From Roseburia_C sp051879315 (GTDB lineage: Bacteria; Bacillota; Clostridia; Lachnospirales; Lachnospiraceae), in contig JBJELW010000066.1 in NCBI GenBank assembly GCA_051879315.1, positions 1-64,000 on the forward strand: 64,000 nt of DNA. Direction: 5' to 3'. Shown here one piece after another: positions 1-8,159 of the stretch (the stretch's first letter is position 1; each line of letters starts with the position of its first letter). Made by a program: the position numbers and the translations under genes. The notes beneath the pieces were generated by a model. The model was not told where the DNA came from. It searched no databases and saw only the letters and a list, made by a program, of their open reading frames with translations.

Positions 1-211
1 TCCTACATTCGATACTAACTACCAGCAAAAACATTTTGCCTATAACCCCCAATTTGCAGATATTCTAAAGTTTCAAGTGATAGGTAATTGAAAAATGTCA
101 GTTTCATTTCATAAATCCCTCTGAAGTATTACAAGATTTTATTATAGCCCCCGCACCAAATCCTCCGGTCAGGCATAGGATAGTTATGTATAACAGGAAA
201 AGAGGTTTTGT

Positions 212-427
212 ATGAATAATTGTAATTGCAATGCATATAATAATCCTTCGTCTATGCAGATGCCTCGCCGCAAACACCCGTCCTGCAACCAGGAGCTGGC
301 CATGGCCTATGTTCCATTCCAGAATTTCGAAAAACTGTATGAATTGGACCAGGGTTTTGAAAGAGGAACCATCTTTCAGGAATTAGATAAACCCTTCCGG
401 GGTTTTAAAGGAGGTTGCTCATGCTGA
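212..427 (+). CDS. cotJA: Spore coat-associated protein CotJA
   Basis: A 71-residue protein that opens with Asn/Cys-rich residues and then carries the CotJA core (LAMAYVPFQNFEKLYELDQG, followed by GTIFQELDKPF). It ends in a Cys-Ser-Cys tail. In Bacillus, CotJA with CotJB and CotJC belongs to an inner spore-coat operon made in the mother cell under SigE. The next two genes are cotJB and cotJC, overlapping in sequence, so the identification is strong. A GAGG ribosome site precedes the ATG. The 211 bp upstream contain no other gene; a GCATAGGAT stretch near 173-181 could be a SigE -10, but no convincing -35 is visible. Confidence 0.93.
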   Translation: MNNCNCNAYNNPSSMQMPRRKHPSCNQELAMAYVPFQNFEKLYELDQGFERGTIFQELDKPFRGFKGGCSC

Positions 428-687
428 ATATGCCCATGAATCAGAATCAGTTGTTGCGTTGGATTGATCAGGTCAGCTTTGCGCTGGTAGACACGATGCT
501 TTATTTGGATACGCATCCCAACGATGAAGATGCGTTAAACTATTACAGACATCACGCCGCTATGCGAAAAAAGGCGATGAAAATGTACGAAGATCAATAC
601 GGTCCTCTGACTGCCGCATCTGCGCCCACCGGGGATCATTGGGACTGGGTGACCCAGCCTTGGCCATGGGAAGGAGGATGTAAATAA
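421..687 (+). CDS. cotJB: Spore coat protein CotJB
   Basis: An 88-residue protein with the CotJB signature LLRWIDQVSFALVDTMLYLD followed by THPNDEDALNYY. It is a coat component that acts with CotJA and CotJC in the mother cell. The ATG at 421 is chosen over an in-frame TTG six bases upstream because AAAGGAGG at about 408-414 is well spaced for 421. The gene starts inside the last codons of cotJA (7-bp overlap) and its stop shares one base with the cotJC start, so translation of the three is probably coupled. The C-terminus ends in Gly-Gly-Cys-Lys, echoing the Cys-containing tails of CotJA and CotJC. Confidence 0.92.
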   Translation: MLNMPMNQNQLLRWIDQVSFALVDTMLYLDTHPNDEDALNYYRHHAAMRKKAMKMYEDQYGPLTAASAPTGDHWDWVTQPWPWEGGCK

Positions 688-1298
688 TGTGGAATTATGA
701 AAAGAGATTGCAGTACCCCATAAATATCAAAGAAACCAACCCGAAGCTGGCTCTGTTGATCATTTCCCAGTATGGTGGACCGGATGGTGAACTGGGAGCC
801 TCTATGCGATATCTGTCCCAAAGATACAGCATTCCCTACCGGGAGGTAGCCGGACTTTTGACTGATATTGGCACTGAGGAACTAGCGCATCTTGAGATGG
901 TTTCCACTATGGTGCACCAGCTCACCAGAGGTCTCACCCCGGAGGAAATCCAGGCTTCCGGTTTTGCACCTTACTATGTGGATCATACGCTGGCTGTCTG
1001 GCCCCAGGCGGCGGGTGGCGTTCCCTTCAACGCCTGCCAGTTCCAGTCCAAGGGAGATCCCATCACCGATCTGGTAGAAGATATGGCTGCAGAACAGAAA
1101 GCCCGTACCACCTACGACAACCTGCTCCGTGTCATTAAAGATCCCGATGTGGCAGATCCGCTGCGTTTCCTTCGCGCCAGAGAGATTGTTCATTTCCAGC
1201 GCTTTGGTGAGGCACTGCGTATTGTACAGGAGCACCTTGACTCCAAAAACTTTTATATGTGCAACCCGGCCATCGACCAGAACTGCGGCTGCAAATAA
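687..1298 (+). CDS. cotJC: Spore coat protein CotJC, manganese-catalase family
   Basis: A 203-residue ferritin-like four-helix protein of the Mn-catalase family. Candidate metal ligands are visible in EELAHLEM (about residues 66-73), in AAEQKAR and in the REIVHFQRFGEAL helix. It is expected in the spore coat, with possible peroxide-detoxifying activity; for this protein the activity is inference. AAGGAGG at 671-677 precedes the ATG at 687, which overlaps the cotJB stop by one base. The C-terminus ends in a Cys-Gly-Cys-Lys tail. A rho-independent terminator follows about 27 bp downstream, closing the operon. Confidence 0.95.
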   Translation: MWNYEKRLQYPINIKETNPKLALLIISQYGGPDGELGASMRYLSQRYSIPYREVAGLLTDIGTEELAHLEMVSTMVHQLTRGLTPEEIQASGFAPYYVDHTLAVWPQAAGGVPFNACQFQSKGDPITDLVEDMAAEQKARTTYDNLLRVIKDPDVADPLRFLRAREIVHFQRFGEALRIVQEHLDSKNFYMCNPAIDQNCGCK

Positions 1299-1324
1299 AC
1301 TCTACGACTTAATCAGTCGTTCCA

Positions 1325-1378
1325 CGGAATTGAGGATTTCCCGGACCTCCGGGATTTCTTCAATTCCGTTTTCTTTTG
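1325..1378 (+). terminator. Rho-independent terminator of the cotJ operon
   Basis: The arm CGGAATTGA pairs with TCAATTCCG, and an inner CCCGG pairs with CCGGG, with a small internal mismatch loop between them. A T-rich tract (TTTTCTTTT) follows. It lies 27 bp past the cotJC stop. Confidence 0.75.
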
Positions 1379-1494
1379 TAATTAAACAAATGGAACATGT
1401 CTATCACCACTCGTTATTTTTCAACATATACAAAGTATGTACTTGAAGTCCATTTTAGGTTATAGTAGGAAGTAGCTCGTACATTCTTCCCTTG

Positions 1495-1677
1495 ATGGGT
1501 AATTTCATTTTTATTGGAATATTGGCAATTGTGATTCTAAAACTATTCCGGATCGAGTATAAGGTTGGCTTTACAAGAGCCGGTTTGGGACAAGGTCTTA
1601 AAAGGTATGCTTTGCCGGGAGTTATAGCAGGTATTGGAATATTACGAAAAAGGAGGAAGAGCCGGATTGTAGTGTGA
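1495..1677 (+). CDS. Doubtful small hydrophobic ORF
   Basis: A 60-residue frame with a hydrophobic N-terminal stretch (FIFIGILAIVILKLF) that could be one membrane segment and a basic end (RKRRKSR). I do not recognise it. The ATG has no clear ribosome site; an in-frame TTG lies one codon upstream. It is the only frame of any length in the interval 1379-1732, which otherwise shows nothing I can name. It may be a remnant of a longer gene or chance. Confidence 0.2.
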   Translation: MGNFIFIGILAIVILKLFRIEYKVGFTRAGLGQGLKRYALPGVIAGIGILRKRRKSRIVV

Positions 1678-1732
1678 GCAGTTTAACGGAGCTAAAGGGA
1701 CACCTCGTGCCAAGAGATAAGGAGCAAGGAAA

Positions 1733-2184
1733 ATGAGATTTGAATATACAGATGGGCGAAATAAAGATTTTATTGAATTGTGCCATGGGTTAGATCACTT
1801 TCTAAATGAACTTGTAGGGGGAGAAGAAAATCGGGCAGAATATGTTGCATATAACACACTGGAAGATATTCATGATGTAATTCTGGTGTATGATAACAAT
1901 CTTCCCGTCGGATGTGTCAGTTTCAAAAAATATGATGATGAATGTGCTGAAGTGAAGAGAGTTTTTATAAAAAAGAATATCGAGGTAGAGGAATTTCTAA
2001 TAAACTGATGGAATTGTTAGAAGAAGCGGCAAGGAAAAAAGGTTACAGTTATTTCATATTGGAATCTGGAGAACCGCTTATTGCGGCAATGGCATTGTAT
2101 CGAAAAATCGGATATGAGGTCATCCCAAATTATGGTCCATGTAAGGATATGGCAGATTCTGTGTGTATGAGAAAGAGACTATAA
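1733..2184 (+). pseudogene. GNAT-family N-acetyltransferase, broken by a -1 frameshift
   Basis: The first frame (from ATG 1733, with AAGGAGCAAGG upstream) encodes the N-terminal half of a GNAT acetyltransferase, ending in ECAEVKRVFIKK, the lead-in to the acetyl-CoA binding motif. At an A6 run (1969-1974) the frame then reads on to a stop at 2008. The family motif (EYRGRGISNKLMELLEEAAR) and the rest (ILESG, AMALYRKIGYEVIPNYG, VCMRKRL) continue in the neighbouring frame to TAA 2182-2184. Adding one A to the run restores a full ~150-residue protein. This is either a recent inactivating deletion or a sequencing error in the homopolymer. The substrate is unknown. Confidence 0.85.
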
Positions 2185-2266
2185 TTTTCTTATTCACCGA
2201 ACTGATAAAGTCCTTGCTCGATTTAAGTTTTTGGCAGAGATGGAACGGGAGTCGTCGTAGAGAGAA

Positions 2267-2576
2267 GCGGGGCATAGGAAGAGAAAATGTGACTGCCATG
2301 CCCCGCACAGAGGGACAGAAGGAGCCAAAGAGGTAGAAAAGCGGGGCATAGGAGGAGAAAATGAGCTCCTATGCCCCGCGCAGAGGAAAAGAAGAGCCAA
2401 AGAGAGAGGCAGGCGGGGCATAGGAGGAGAAAATGTGGCTGCCATGCCCCGCGCAGAGGAAAAGAAGAGCCAAAGAGAGAGACAAGCGGGGCATAGGAAG
2501 AGAAAATGTGGCTGCCATGCCCCGCACAGAGGGACAGAAGGAGCCAAAGAGATAGGCAGGCGGGGCACGAGCCCCC
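2267..2576. repeat. Tandem array of ~73-bp units with a GC-rich palindrome
   Basis: Four full units and one truncated unit start at 2267, 2341, 2413, 2486 and 2560 (steps 74, 72, 73, 74). Each full unit begins with a hairpin-forming segment: GCGGGGCATAG, then GGAG/GAAG-AAAATG, and the complement (C)ATGCCCCGC about 20 bp on. An A/G-rich spacer with GAGCCAAAGAG follows. In the last unit the palindrome is shortened to GGGGC-ACGA-GCCCC. Unit 2 has GAGCTCCT where the others have GTGGCTGCC or GTGACTGCC, so the stem extends differently there. The array lies between the GNAT remnant and the hydrogenase gene; function unknown. The rest of 2185-2730 shows nothing else identifiable. Confidence 0.9.
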
Positions 2577-2730
2577 ATATTTTCAGAAACATTATCCTTA
2601 GCCACATTTTACAGAAAACACAAGTCCCAGGGCTTGTTTTTGAAAAGATGGTGTGTTAGATTAAAAGGCAGAGAATTTTTTCAATACCCTTTTAATGATA
2701 GTGTCAATTTAAAACCACAGGAGGAAATTT

Positions 2731-4242
2731 ATGAGAGGTTTACGAACACCGGTATCAGAGATCAGAAGCAAGATTTTTACGGAAGTCGCAAAGCTTGCGT
2801 ATGAAGGAGATTATAGTAACCTCAATGATGCGGTGGAGGAGATTCCATATACGGTGTGCCCCGGAGATGTGCCCCATCACAGGGAAAGCATTTATCGGGA
2901 GCGGGCCATCTGTGCGGAACGGGTACGGTTGGCCATGGGTATGTCGCTTAGACCTCAGGACAAGCCGGTGCACGTAACCAGCGGGTTGGAAGAGAGTAAT
3001 GTGGCGGAGAAATATTATGAGCCACCTCTCATGCAGGTGATACCATCTGCCTGTAACCTTTGCGAAGAAAAGAAGTTTGAAGTATCCAATATGTGCCAGG
3101 GGTGTGTGGCACATCCTTGTATGGAAGTGTGTCCCAGAGGGGCTATCTCCCACGATAAGACAGGAAAGTCCATCATTGATCAGGAGAAGTGCATCAAGTG
3201 CGGACGCTGTAAGGATATCTGCCCTTACGATGCCATTGCAAAAAAGGAGCGTCCCTGTTCCAAGGCATGTGGGATCGGAGCCATCGGAACGGATGAGTAT
3301 GGCAGGGCAAAAATAGATTCTGAAAAATGTGTTTCCTGTGGTATGTGTATGGTGAGCTGTCCCTTTGGTGCCATTGCGGACAAGTCCCAGATCTTCCAGC
3401 TGATCCGCTGTATGAAACTGGGTGGGGAAGTAATCGCTGAGATCGCGCCGGCTTTTGTGGGACAGTTCGGCGAAGATGCCACACCCCGAAGAGTGAAGGC
3501 GGCGCTATTGGAATTAGGGTTTTCCGAAGTGGTGGAGGTTGCATTGGGCGCAGATATCGGTGCGGTGGCAGAGGCACACCACTATGTACATCATGTGGCA
3601 AATGGGGAATTGCCGTTTCTCTTGACCTCCTGCTGTCCTTCCTGGTCCATGTTGGCAAAGACCCAGTTCCCGGAGATTATTGACAGCGTGTCTGCGGAGC
3701 TGACTCCTATGGTGGCAACCGCCCGCAGTATCAAAAAAGAACATCCCAATGCCAAGGTGGTATTTATCGGACCCTGTGCGGCCAAAAAACTGGAGGCCAG
3801 CCGCAGAACCGTGCGAAGTGATGTGGATTTTGTTATCACCTTTGAAGAGCTGGATGCCATGTTTGCGGCAAAGGGCATTGATCCCAGAAATACGGAGGGA
3901 GACAGTTCCATGCATGATGCCACTGCAGCCGGACGAGGCTATGCTTATGCAGGCGGTGTGGCGGATGCCATCGAGAAATGTATTCACGAGTACTATCCGG
4001 ATATTGAGGTCAAAATCGAACATGCGGAAGGGCTTGCGGAATGTAAAAAGATGCTGATGCTGGCAAAGGCAGGGAAAAAGCAGGGATGCCTCATCGAGGG
4101 CATGGGATGCCCGGGTGGTTGCGTGGCAGGAGCCGGCACCATTTTGCCAATCAATAAAGCAAAGGCCGAGGTAAGTAAATTGCAAAAGGTTTCCACAAAG
4201 CAGTTGCCGCCCAAGGAACTGCGGGAAATTGAGTTGAATTAA
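2731..4242 (+). CDS. [FeFe] hydrogenase (monomeric, ferredoxin-type, group B-like)
   Basis: A 503-residue cytoplasmic enzyme expected to interconvert protons and H2 using ferredoxin electrons. Cysteines at 122/125/130/134, then two CxxCxxCxxxC sets at 154-164 and 200-210, plus C176/C180, indicate several iron-sulfur clusters. The H-cluster motifs follow: L1 TSCCPSW (299-305), L2 GPCAAKK (347-353) and L3 EGMGCPGGC (456-464). The Ser in L1, Gly before the L2 Pro-Cys and the MGCPGGC form of L3 differ from the classic CpI motifs and resemble group B enzymes. Both adjacent cysteines in L1 (ligand and proton-relay) are kept. AGGAGG precedes ATG 2731. No NADH-binding domain or second subunit is encoded nearby; gltX follows 24 bp on. 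Confidence 0.93.
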   Translation: MRGLRTPVSEIRSKIFTEVAKLAYEGDYSNLNDAVEEIPYTVCPGDVPHHRESIYRERAICAERVRLAMGMSLRPQDKPVHVTSGLEESNVAEKYYEPPLMQVIPSACNLCEEKKFEVSNMCQGCVAHPCMEVCPRGAISHDKTGKSIIDQEKCIKCGRCKDICPYDAIAKKERPCSKACGIGAIGTDEYGRAKIDSEKCVSCGMCMVSCPFGAIADKSQIFQLIRCMKLGGEVIAEIAPAFVGQFGEDATPRRVKAALLELGFSEVVEVALGADIGAVAEAHHYVHHVANGELPFLLTSCCPSWSMLAKTQFPEIIDSVSAELTPMVATARSIKKEHPNAKVVFIGPCAAKKLEASRRTVRSDVDFVITFEELDAMFAAKGIDPRNTEGDSSMHDATAAGRGYAYAGGVADAIEKCIHEYYPDIEVKIEHAEGLAECKKMLMLAKAGKKQGCLIEGMGCPGGCVAGAGTILPINKAKAEVSKLQKVSTKQLPPKELREIELN

Positions 4243-4266
4243 TAAATAGAAAGTAGGTTAAAAAAC

Positions 4267-5718
4267 ATGAGTAAGATTAGAACAAGATTTGCACCCAGTC
4301 CCACGGGAAGAATGCATGTGGGAAATCTGCGTACTGCGCTGTATGCATATCTGATTGCCAAGCATGAGGGCGGAGATTTTATTTTCCGTATCGAGGATAC
4401 CGATCAGGAGCGCTATGTAGAAGGAGCAGTGGATATCATTTACCGCACCATGGAGGAGACCGGCCTGATCTATGACGAGGGACCGGACAAGGATGGCGGC
4501 GTAGGCCCTTATGTACAGAGTGAGCGTATGGCAAAGGGAATCTACTTAGAATATGCAAAAAAACTCATTGAGAAGGGTGAAGCATATTATTGTTTCTGTG
4601 ACAAGGAGAGACTGGAAAGCCTGAAAACCACAGTGGCGGGAAAGGAAATCACCATCTACGACAAGCATTGTCTCCATTTGTCCAAGGAGGAAGTGGAGGA
4701 GAAGCTGGCTGCCGGTGTTCCTTATGTCATCCGCCAGAATAATCCCACCGAGGGAACTACCACTTTTGTGGATGAGATTTATGGAGATATCACAGTGGAT
4801 AATGCCGAGCTGGATGATATGATTCTGATCAAATCCGACGGTTATCCCACATACAATTTTGCCAATGTGGTGGATGACCATTTGATGGGAATCACCCATG
4901 TGGTGAGAGGAAATGAGTATCTGTCCTCCTCCCCGAAGTACAATCGTCTCTATGAGGCTTTCGGTTGGGAAGTGCCGGTGTATGTACATTGTCCGCTGAT
5001 TACGGACGAGTCTCACCAGAAGCTGTCCAAGCGCTGCGGTCATTCCTCCTTTGAGGATCTGATCGAGCAGGGATTTCTCACGGAAGCAGTGGTGAATTTT
5101 GTGGCATTGCTGGGATGGTCTCCGGCAGACAATCAGGAGATCATGAGCCTGCAGGAGCTGATTGAGAAGTTCGATTATCATCATATGAGCAAATCTCCCG
5201 CAGTGTTTGATTTTACCAAGCTGAAGTGGATGAATGGCGAATATATCAAGGCTATGGATTTTGATGCTTTCTATGAGAAGGCCGAGCCTTATATTAAGGC
5301 AGTGATCACCAAGGATTATGATTTGAAAAAGATTGCCCAGATGGTGAAGACCCGAATCGAAGTGTTCCCGGATATTGCAGGACATATCGACTTCTTTGAG
5401 GAACTTCCGGATTACGACACCGCCATGTACTGTCATAAAAAGATGAAGACAACGGAGGAAACATCCCTCGAAGTGTTGCAGGAGATTTTGCCGATTTTGG
5501 AGGCACAGGAGGATTACTCAAACGATGCCCTGTACCAGACCATTGTATCCTTCGTGGAGAAAAAGGGTTGTAAAAATGGATATGTGCTGTGGCCGATCCG
5601 TACCGCAGTGTCTGGAAAACAGATGACCCCTGCCGGTGGAACCGAGATTATGGAAGTGTTAGGAAAGGAAGAGTCCTTGAGACGAATCCGTATCGGAATT
5701 GAGAAATTATCCAAGTAA
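4267..5718 (+). CDS. gltX: Glutamyl-tRNA synthetase
   Basis: A 483-residue class I synthetase that charges tRNA with glutamate (in Firmicutes usually tRNA-Gln too, as a substrate for amidotransferase). The ATP-binding HIGH-type motif is HVGN at residues 17-20 within APSPTGRMHVGN. The KMSKS-type loop is KLSKR at 252-256. RIEDTDQER (41-49) is the usual Glu-specific segment. The length matches the family. AAGTAGG precedes the ATG. It is followed after 18 bp by a UvrD-type helicase. Confidence 0.97.
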   Translation: MSKIRTRFAPSPTGRMHVGNLRTALYAYLIAKHEGGDFIFRIEDTDQERYVEGAVDIIYRTMEETGLIYDEGPDKDGGVGPYVQSERMAKGIYLEYAKKLIEKGEAYYCFCDKERLESLKTTVAGKEITIYDKHCLHLSKEEVEEKLAAGVPYVIRQNNPTEGTTTFVDEIYGDITVDNAELDDMILIKSDGYPTYNFANVVDDHLMGITHVVRGNEYLSSSPKYNRLYEAFGWEVPVYVHCPLITDESHQKLSKRCGHSSFEDLIEQGFLTEAVVNFVALLGWSPADNQEIMSLQELIEKFDYHHMSKSPAVFDFTKLKWMNGEYIKAMDFDAFYEKAEPYIKAVITKDYDLKKIAQMVKTRIEVFPDIAGHIDFFEELPDYDTAMYCHKKMKTTEETSLEVLQEILPILEAQEDYSNDALYQTIVSFVEKKGCKNGYVLWPIRTAVSGKQMTPAGGTEIMEVLGKEESLRRIRIGIEKLSK

Positions 5719-5736
5719 TGTCTTTTGAGGAAATCT

Positions 5737-7566
5737 ATGCAGTTTAATGAATCACAAAAGGAAGCAATCTGCTTTCAGAATGGGCCCTGCCTTACTCTGG
5801 CGGGGCCGGGTTCTGGCAAAACCGCCGTACTTACCCATCGTGTAAAACATTTAATTGAATATGGAAATGTAGATCCTTCGGAGGTTCTGGTGGTGACTTT
5901 TACTAAGGCGGCTGCAATGGAAATGAAACAGCGTTTTTTGCAGCTTGCCAAGGCAAAGACAACCGCTGTGACCTTTGGGACTTTTCATGCGGTCTTCTTC
6001 ATGATCCTAAAGCATGCCTATCATTATCAGGCAGAAAATATCATCCGGGAGGAGCAGAAGTTTGGACTGATCCGAAATTTGATCCGCAAGTATCATCTGG
6101 AGTATGAGGATGAGAAGGAGTATATCGGAAATATTTTGTCTGAGATCAGCAATGTGAAAAATTCCAATGTGGAGTTGGAACATTACTATGCAAAAAACTG
6201 TGGGGAAGAGGAGTTCCGGAAACTCTACCGGGATTATCAGAACACACTGTATCGTCACAGGCTGCTGGATTTTGATGATATGCTGGTGTACACCTATGAG
6301 CTGTTTCGGGAGAGAAAGGACATTCTGGCACTTTGGCAGAAAAAGTACCGCTATATCCTCATCGATGAGTTTCAGGATATCAATTCCCTTCAGTATGCCA
6401 TTGTGCGGATGCTGGCGGAACCGGAAAACAATCTGTTTATTGTGGGGGATGACGACCAGTCCATCTACCGGTTCCGTCAGGCCAGACCGGAGATCATGCT
6501 GCACTTTCAGGATGACTACCCCGGAGCCAAAAGAATCCTTTTGAATGTGAATTATCGTTCAGATGGAGCCATCGTAGAAGCTGCGGGACGGTTGATCGCC
6601 AACAATAAAGTGCGTTTTCCTAAGGAGATACAGGCCTTTCACAAAGCAAAGAAACCGCCAATTATACAGAAGTTTCCGGATAACCGGAAAGAGAATGAGG
6701 CGTTGATCCATGCGCTACAGGAATACCGGGCTGCCGGCGGTTCTCTGGGGGACGTGGCGGTGCTTTCCCGCACCAATACCCAGGCGGGCCTGTTGATGCA
6801 GCAGCTGGGCGAATACAACATTCCTTTTTGGACCAAAGAGCGGGTCCCGAATATCTATGATCACTGGATTGTGAAGGATTTGGAGGCATATTTGCGGATT
6901 GCTGCAGGCAGCAGAAGCCGGGCAGATTTTCTGCAGATTATGAACCGTCCCAACCGCTATATTGGACGGGACAGCCTGGATGAGGAGACGGTGGCCTTTG
7001 ATGTGTGGGCGGGGATTTACGAACAGATGGAACAGCCATGGATTGCCCGGCGGATCGACCGGCTGGCCTACGATATCAAAATGCTGTCCGGCATGAAACC
7101 ATTTGCAGCCATAAATTATATCCGCAAGGGAATCGGATATGAGGACTATCTGAAGGAATATGCCATGAAGCGGGGAATTTCTCAGGAAGAACTTCTGGAT
7201 GTGCTGGAGGAAATCAGTGGAATGGTAAAAGAGTACGCTTCCTTTGAGGAGTGGCAGAAACAAAAAAAGGAATATCTTATGCGGTTAGAGCATGCGGCCA
7301 GCCAAAACCGTGCAGAGGAGGATCAGCTTTCCTTAATGACGCTGCATGCCTCCAAGGGATTGGAATATGACGTGGTATTTATTCTGGATGTGAATGAGGG
7401 GCTGATGCCCTATAAGAAAGCGGTACTTCCGGATGAAGTGGAGGAGGAACGCAGAATGTTTTACGTAGGGATGACCCGGGCCAGAAAGCAGTTGTATCTT
7501 TTCTATGTGGAAAAACGCAATAACCATAGCATGGATCCTTCGCGATTTCTGACGGAGTTGACCTGA
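5737..7566 (+). CDS. UvrD/PcrA-type superfamily 1 DNA helicase
   Basis: A 609-residue ATP-dependent 3'-5' DNA helicase of the UvrD/Rep/PcrA family, expected to act in repair or replication-fork processing. Visible motifs are Walker A GPGSGKT (23-29), VVTFTKAAAMEM (motif Ia), DEFQD near residue 210 (motif II), DDDQSIYRFRQA (III), NYRS (IV), SLMTLHASKGLEY (V) and MFYVGMTRAR (VI). ATG 5737 is chosen over the in-frame TTG at 5725 because TGAGG sits 6 bp before it. It is about 100 residues shorter than PcrA and may be a second paralogue rather than the main PcrA. Confidence 0.92.
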   Translation: MQFNESQKEAICFQNGPCLTLAGPGSGKTAVLTHRVKHLIEYGNVDPSEVLVVTFTKAAAMEMKQRFLQLAKAKTTAVTFGTFHAVFFMILKHAYHYQAENIIREEQKFGLIRNLIRKYHLEYEDEKEYIGNILSEISNVKNSNVELEHYYAKNCGEEEFRKLYRDYQNTLYRHRLLDFDDMLVYTYELFRERKDILALWQKKYRYILIDEFQDINSLQYAIVRMLAEPENNLFIVGDDDQSIYRFRQARPEIMLHFQDDYPGAKRILLNVNYRSDGAIVEAAGRLIANNKVRFPKEIQAFHKAKKPPIIQKFPDNRKENEALIHALQEYRAAGGSLGDVAVLSRTNTQAGLLMQQLGEYNIPFWTKERVPNIYDHWIVKDLEAYLRIAAGSRSRADFLQIMNRPNRYIGRDSLDEETVAFDVWAGIYEQMEQPWIARRIDRLAYDIKMLSGMKPFAAINYIRKGIGYEDYLKEYAMKRGISQEELLDVLEEISGMVKEYASFEEWQKQKKEYLMRLEHAASQNRAEEDQLSLMTLHASKGLEYDVVFILDVNEGLMPYKKAVLPDEVEEERRMFYVGMTRARKQLYLFYVEKRNNHSMDPSRFLTELT

Positions 7567-7595
7567 GACTAAAAAGGACCGTCCCCGCGTCACAT

Positions 7596-7631
7596 CAAAA
7601 AGGAGATGGCAGGGATTAATCTGCCATCTCC
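7596..7631 (-). terminator. Terminator of the DUF1292 gene, overlapping its last codons
   Basis: A perfect 11-bp stem (GGAGATGGCAG with CTGCCATCTCC, 8-nt loop). Read on the minus strand it is followed by TTTTTG. The upstream arm is made from the final codons of the DUF1292 gene. On the plus strand no U-tract follows, so it serves the minus strand only. Confidence 0.8.
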
Positions 7632-7933
7632 TCAAATTCTGCCTCATCCAGCAGTTCATCAAAACGATCTGCCACAGCCTCGTATTCCTCGTCGGAAAGG
7701 ATATTTTCCAGGGAAGGTTCCCCCTGTTCATCCTCAAAGTAGCGATAGATATAAACCTCGCCTTCTGCGTTATCCTGTCCCTTCTCATCCAGCGGAAGCA
7801 GTGCAATGTAATCCTGGTCATCCACCTCAAAAATGGTGAGAATCCGGCATTCCACATCGTTGCCATCGTCCAGATTTAAGGTTACCATAATGTCTTCTTC
7901 ATCGCTCAACTGTTTTTCTTTTCCCATAGCCAT
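7616..7933 (-). CDS. DUF1292 family protein
   Basis: A 105-residue acidic protein with the DUF1292 core: IMVTLNLDDGNDVECRILTI, then DQDYIALLPLD, VYIYRY and LENILSDEEYEAVADRFDEL. Its role is unknown; it is common as a small single-domain protein in Firmicutes. AGGAAAGAGG precedes two nearby ATGs at 7933 and 7927; either could be used (7933 reported). It is a single-gene transcript on the minus strand with a near-consensus promoter (7991-8020) and its own terminator at 7596-7631. Confidence 0.9.
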   Translation of the reverse strand: MAMGKEKQLSDEEDIMVTLNLDDGNDVECRILTIFEVDDQDYIALLPLDEKGQDNAEGEVYIYRYFEDEQGEPSLENILSDEEYEAVADRFDELLDEAEFEEMAD

Positions 7934-7990
7934 ACCTCTTTCCTAGAATAAATGTACCTTTTTTGACACAGGAATCCATATAATGCTATC

Positions 7991-8020
7991 ATTATAAATA
8001 AGTTGCGAATGGCTTGTCAA
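7991..8020 (-). promoter_or_regulatory. SigA-type promoter of the DUF1292 gene
   Basis: On the minus strand TTGACA (8020-8015) and TATAAT (7996-7991) are separated by 18 bp, both perfect hexamers. The expected start is near 7984, about 50 bp before the gene. Confidence 0.8.
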
Positions 8021-8040
8021 TCATTTCATAGGAATAAATA

Positions 8041-8070
8041 TTGTGCGGAAGTGGGGGGATGTGCTATAAT
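8041..8070 (+). promoter_or_regulatory. SigA-type promoter of the GH13-like gene
   Basis: TTGTGC (8041-8046), an 18-bp spacer and TATAAT (8065-8070) with a TG two bases upstream (extended -10). It directs a transcript starting near 8077, giving a leader of about 105 nt before the ATG at 8184. Confidence 0.7.
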
Positions 8071-8080
8071 TTCCCCTAGG

Positions 8081-8159
8081 ACTTGTCTCAGAGCAGTGTA
8101 AAGGTTGACCTGAAGAGGGTTTCTGTGAAACCGGGAAGAGTCACGGGGTCAGCACAAGT
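8081..8159 (+). promoter_or_regulatory. Structured 5' leader, candidate cis-regulatory RNA
   Basis: The leader folds by eye into nested helices. P1 is ACTTGT (8081-8086) with ACAAGT (8154-8159). Directly inside on the 3' side, P2 is GTTGACC (8104-8110) with GGTCAGC (8147-8153). An inner hairpin GGTTTC-TGT-GAAACC lies at 8118-8132. Purine-rich internal segments (TGAAGAG and GGGAAGAG) flank the hairpin. I do not recognise it as a known riboswitch class. P1 closes 24 nt before the start codon. There is no U-tract, so any control would more likely act on translation. Confidence 0.5.

Noticed and set aside
2267..2576. CRISPR array
   Set aside because: Repeats are 73 bp tandem units with near-identical spacers and internal palindromes; there are no unique spacers and no cas genes in the window.
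2194..2607. Minus-strand reading frames of up to 137 codons with repeated SLxLALLFLCAGH-like peptides
   Set aside because: They are translations of the 73-bp DNA repeats, which are not a multiple of three and shift frame from unit to unit. No ribosome site or protein-like codon use.
4546..5436. 296-codon minus-strand frame opposite gltX
   Set aside because: Antisense shadow of a clear glutamyl-tRNA synthetase; the His/Ile/Leu-rich composition is typical of complementary-strand translation.
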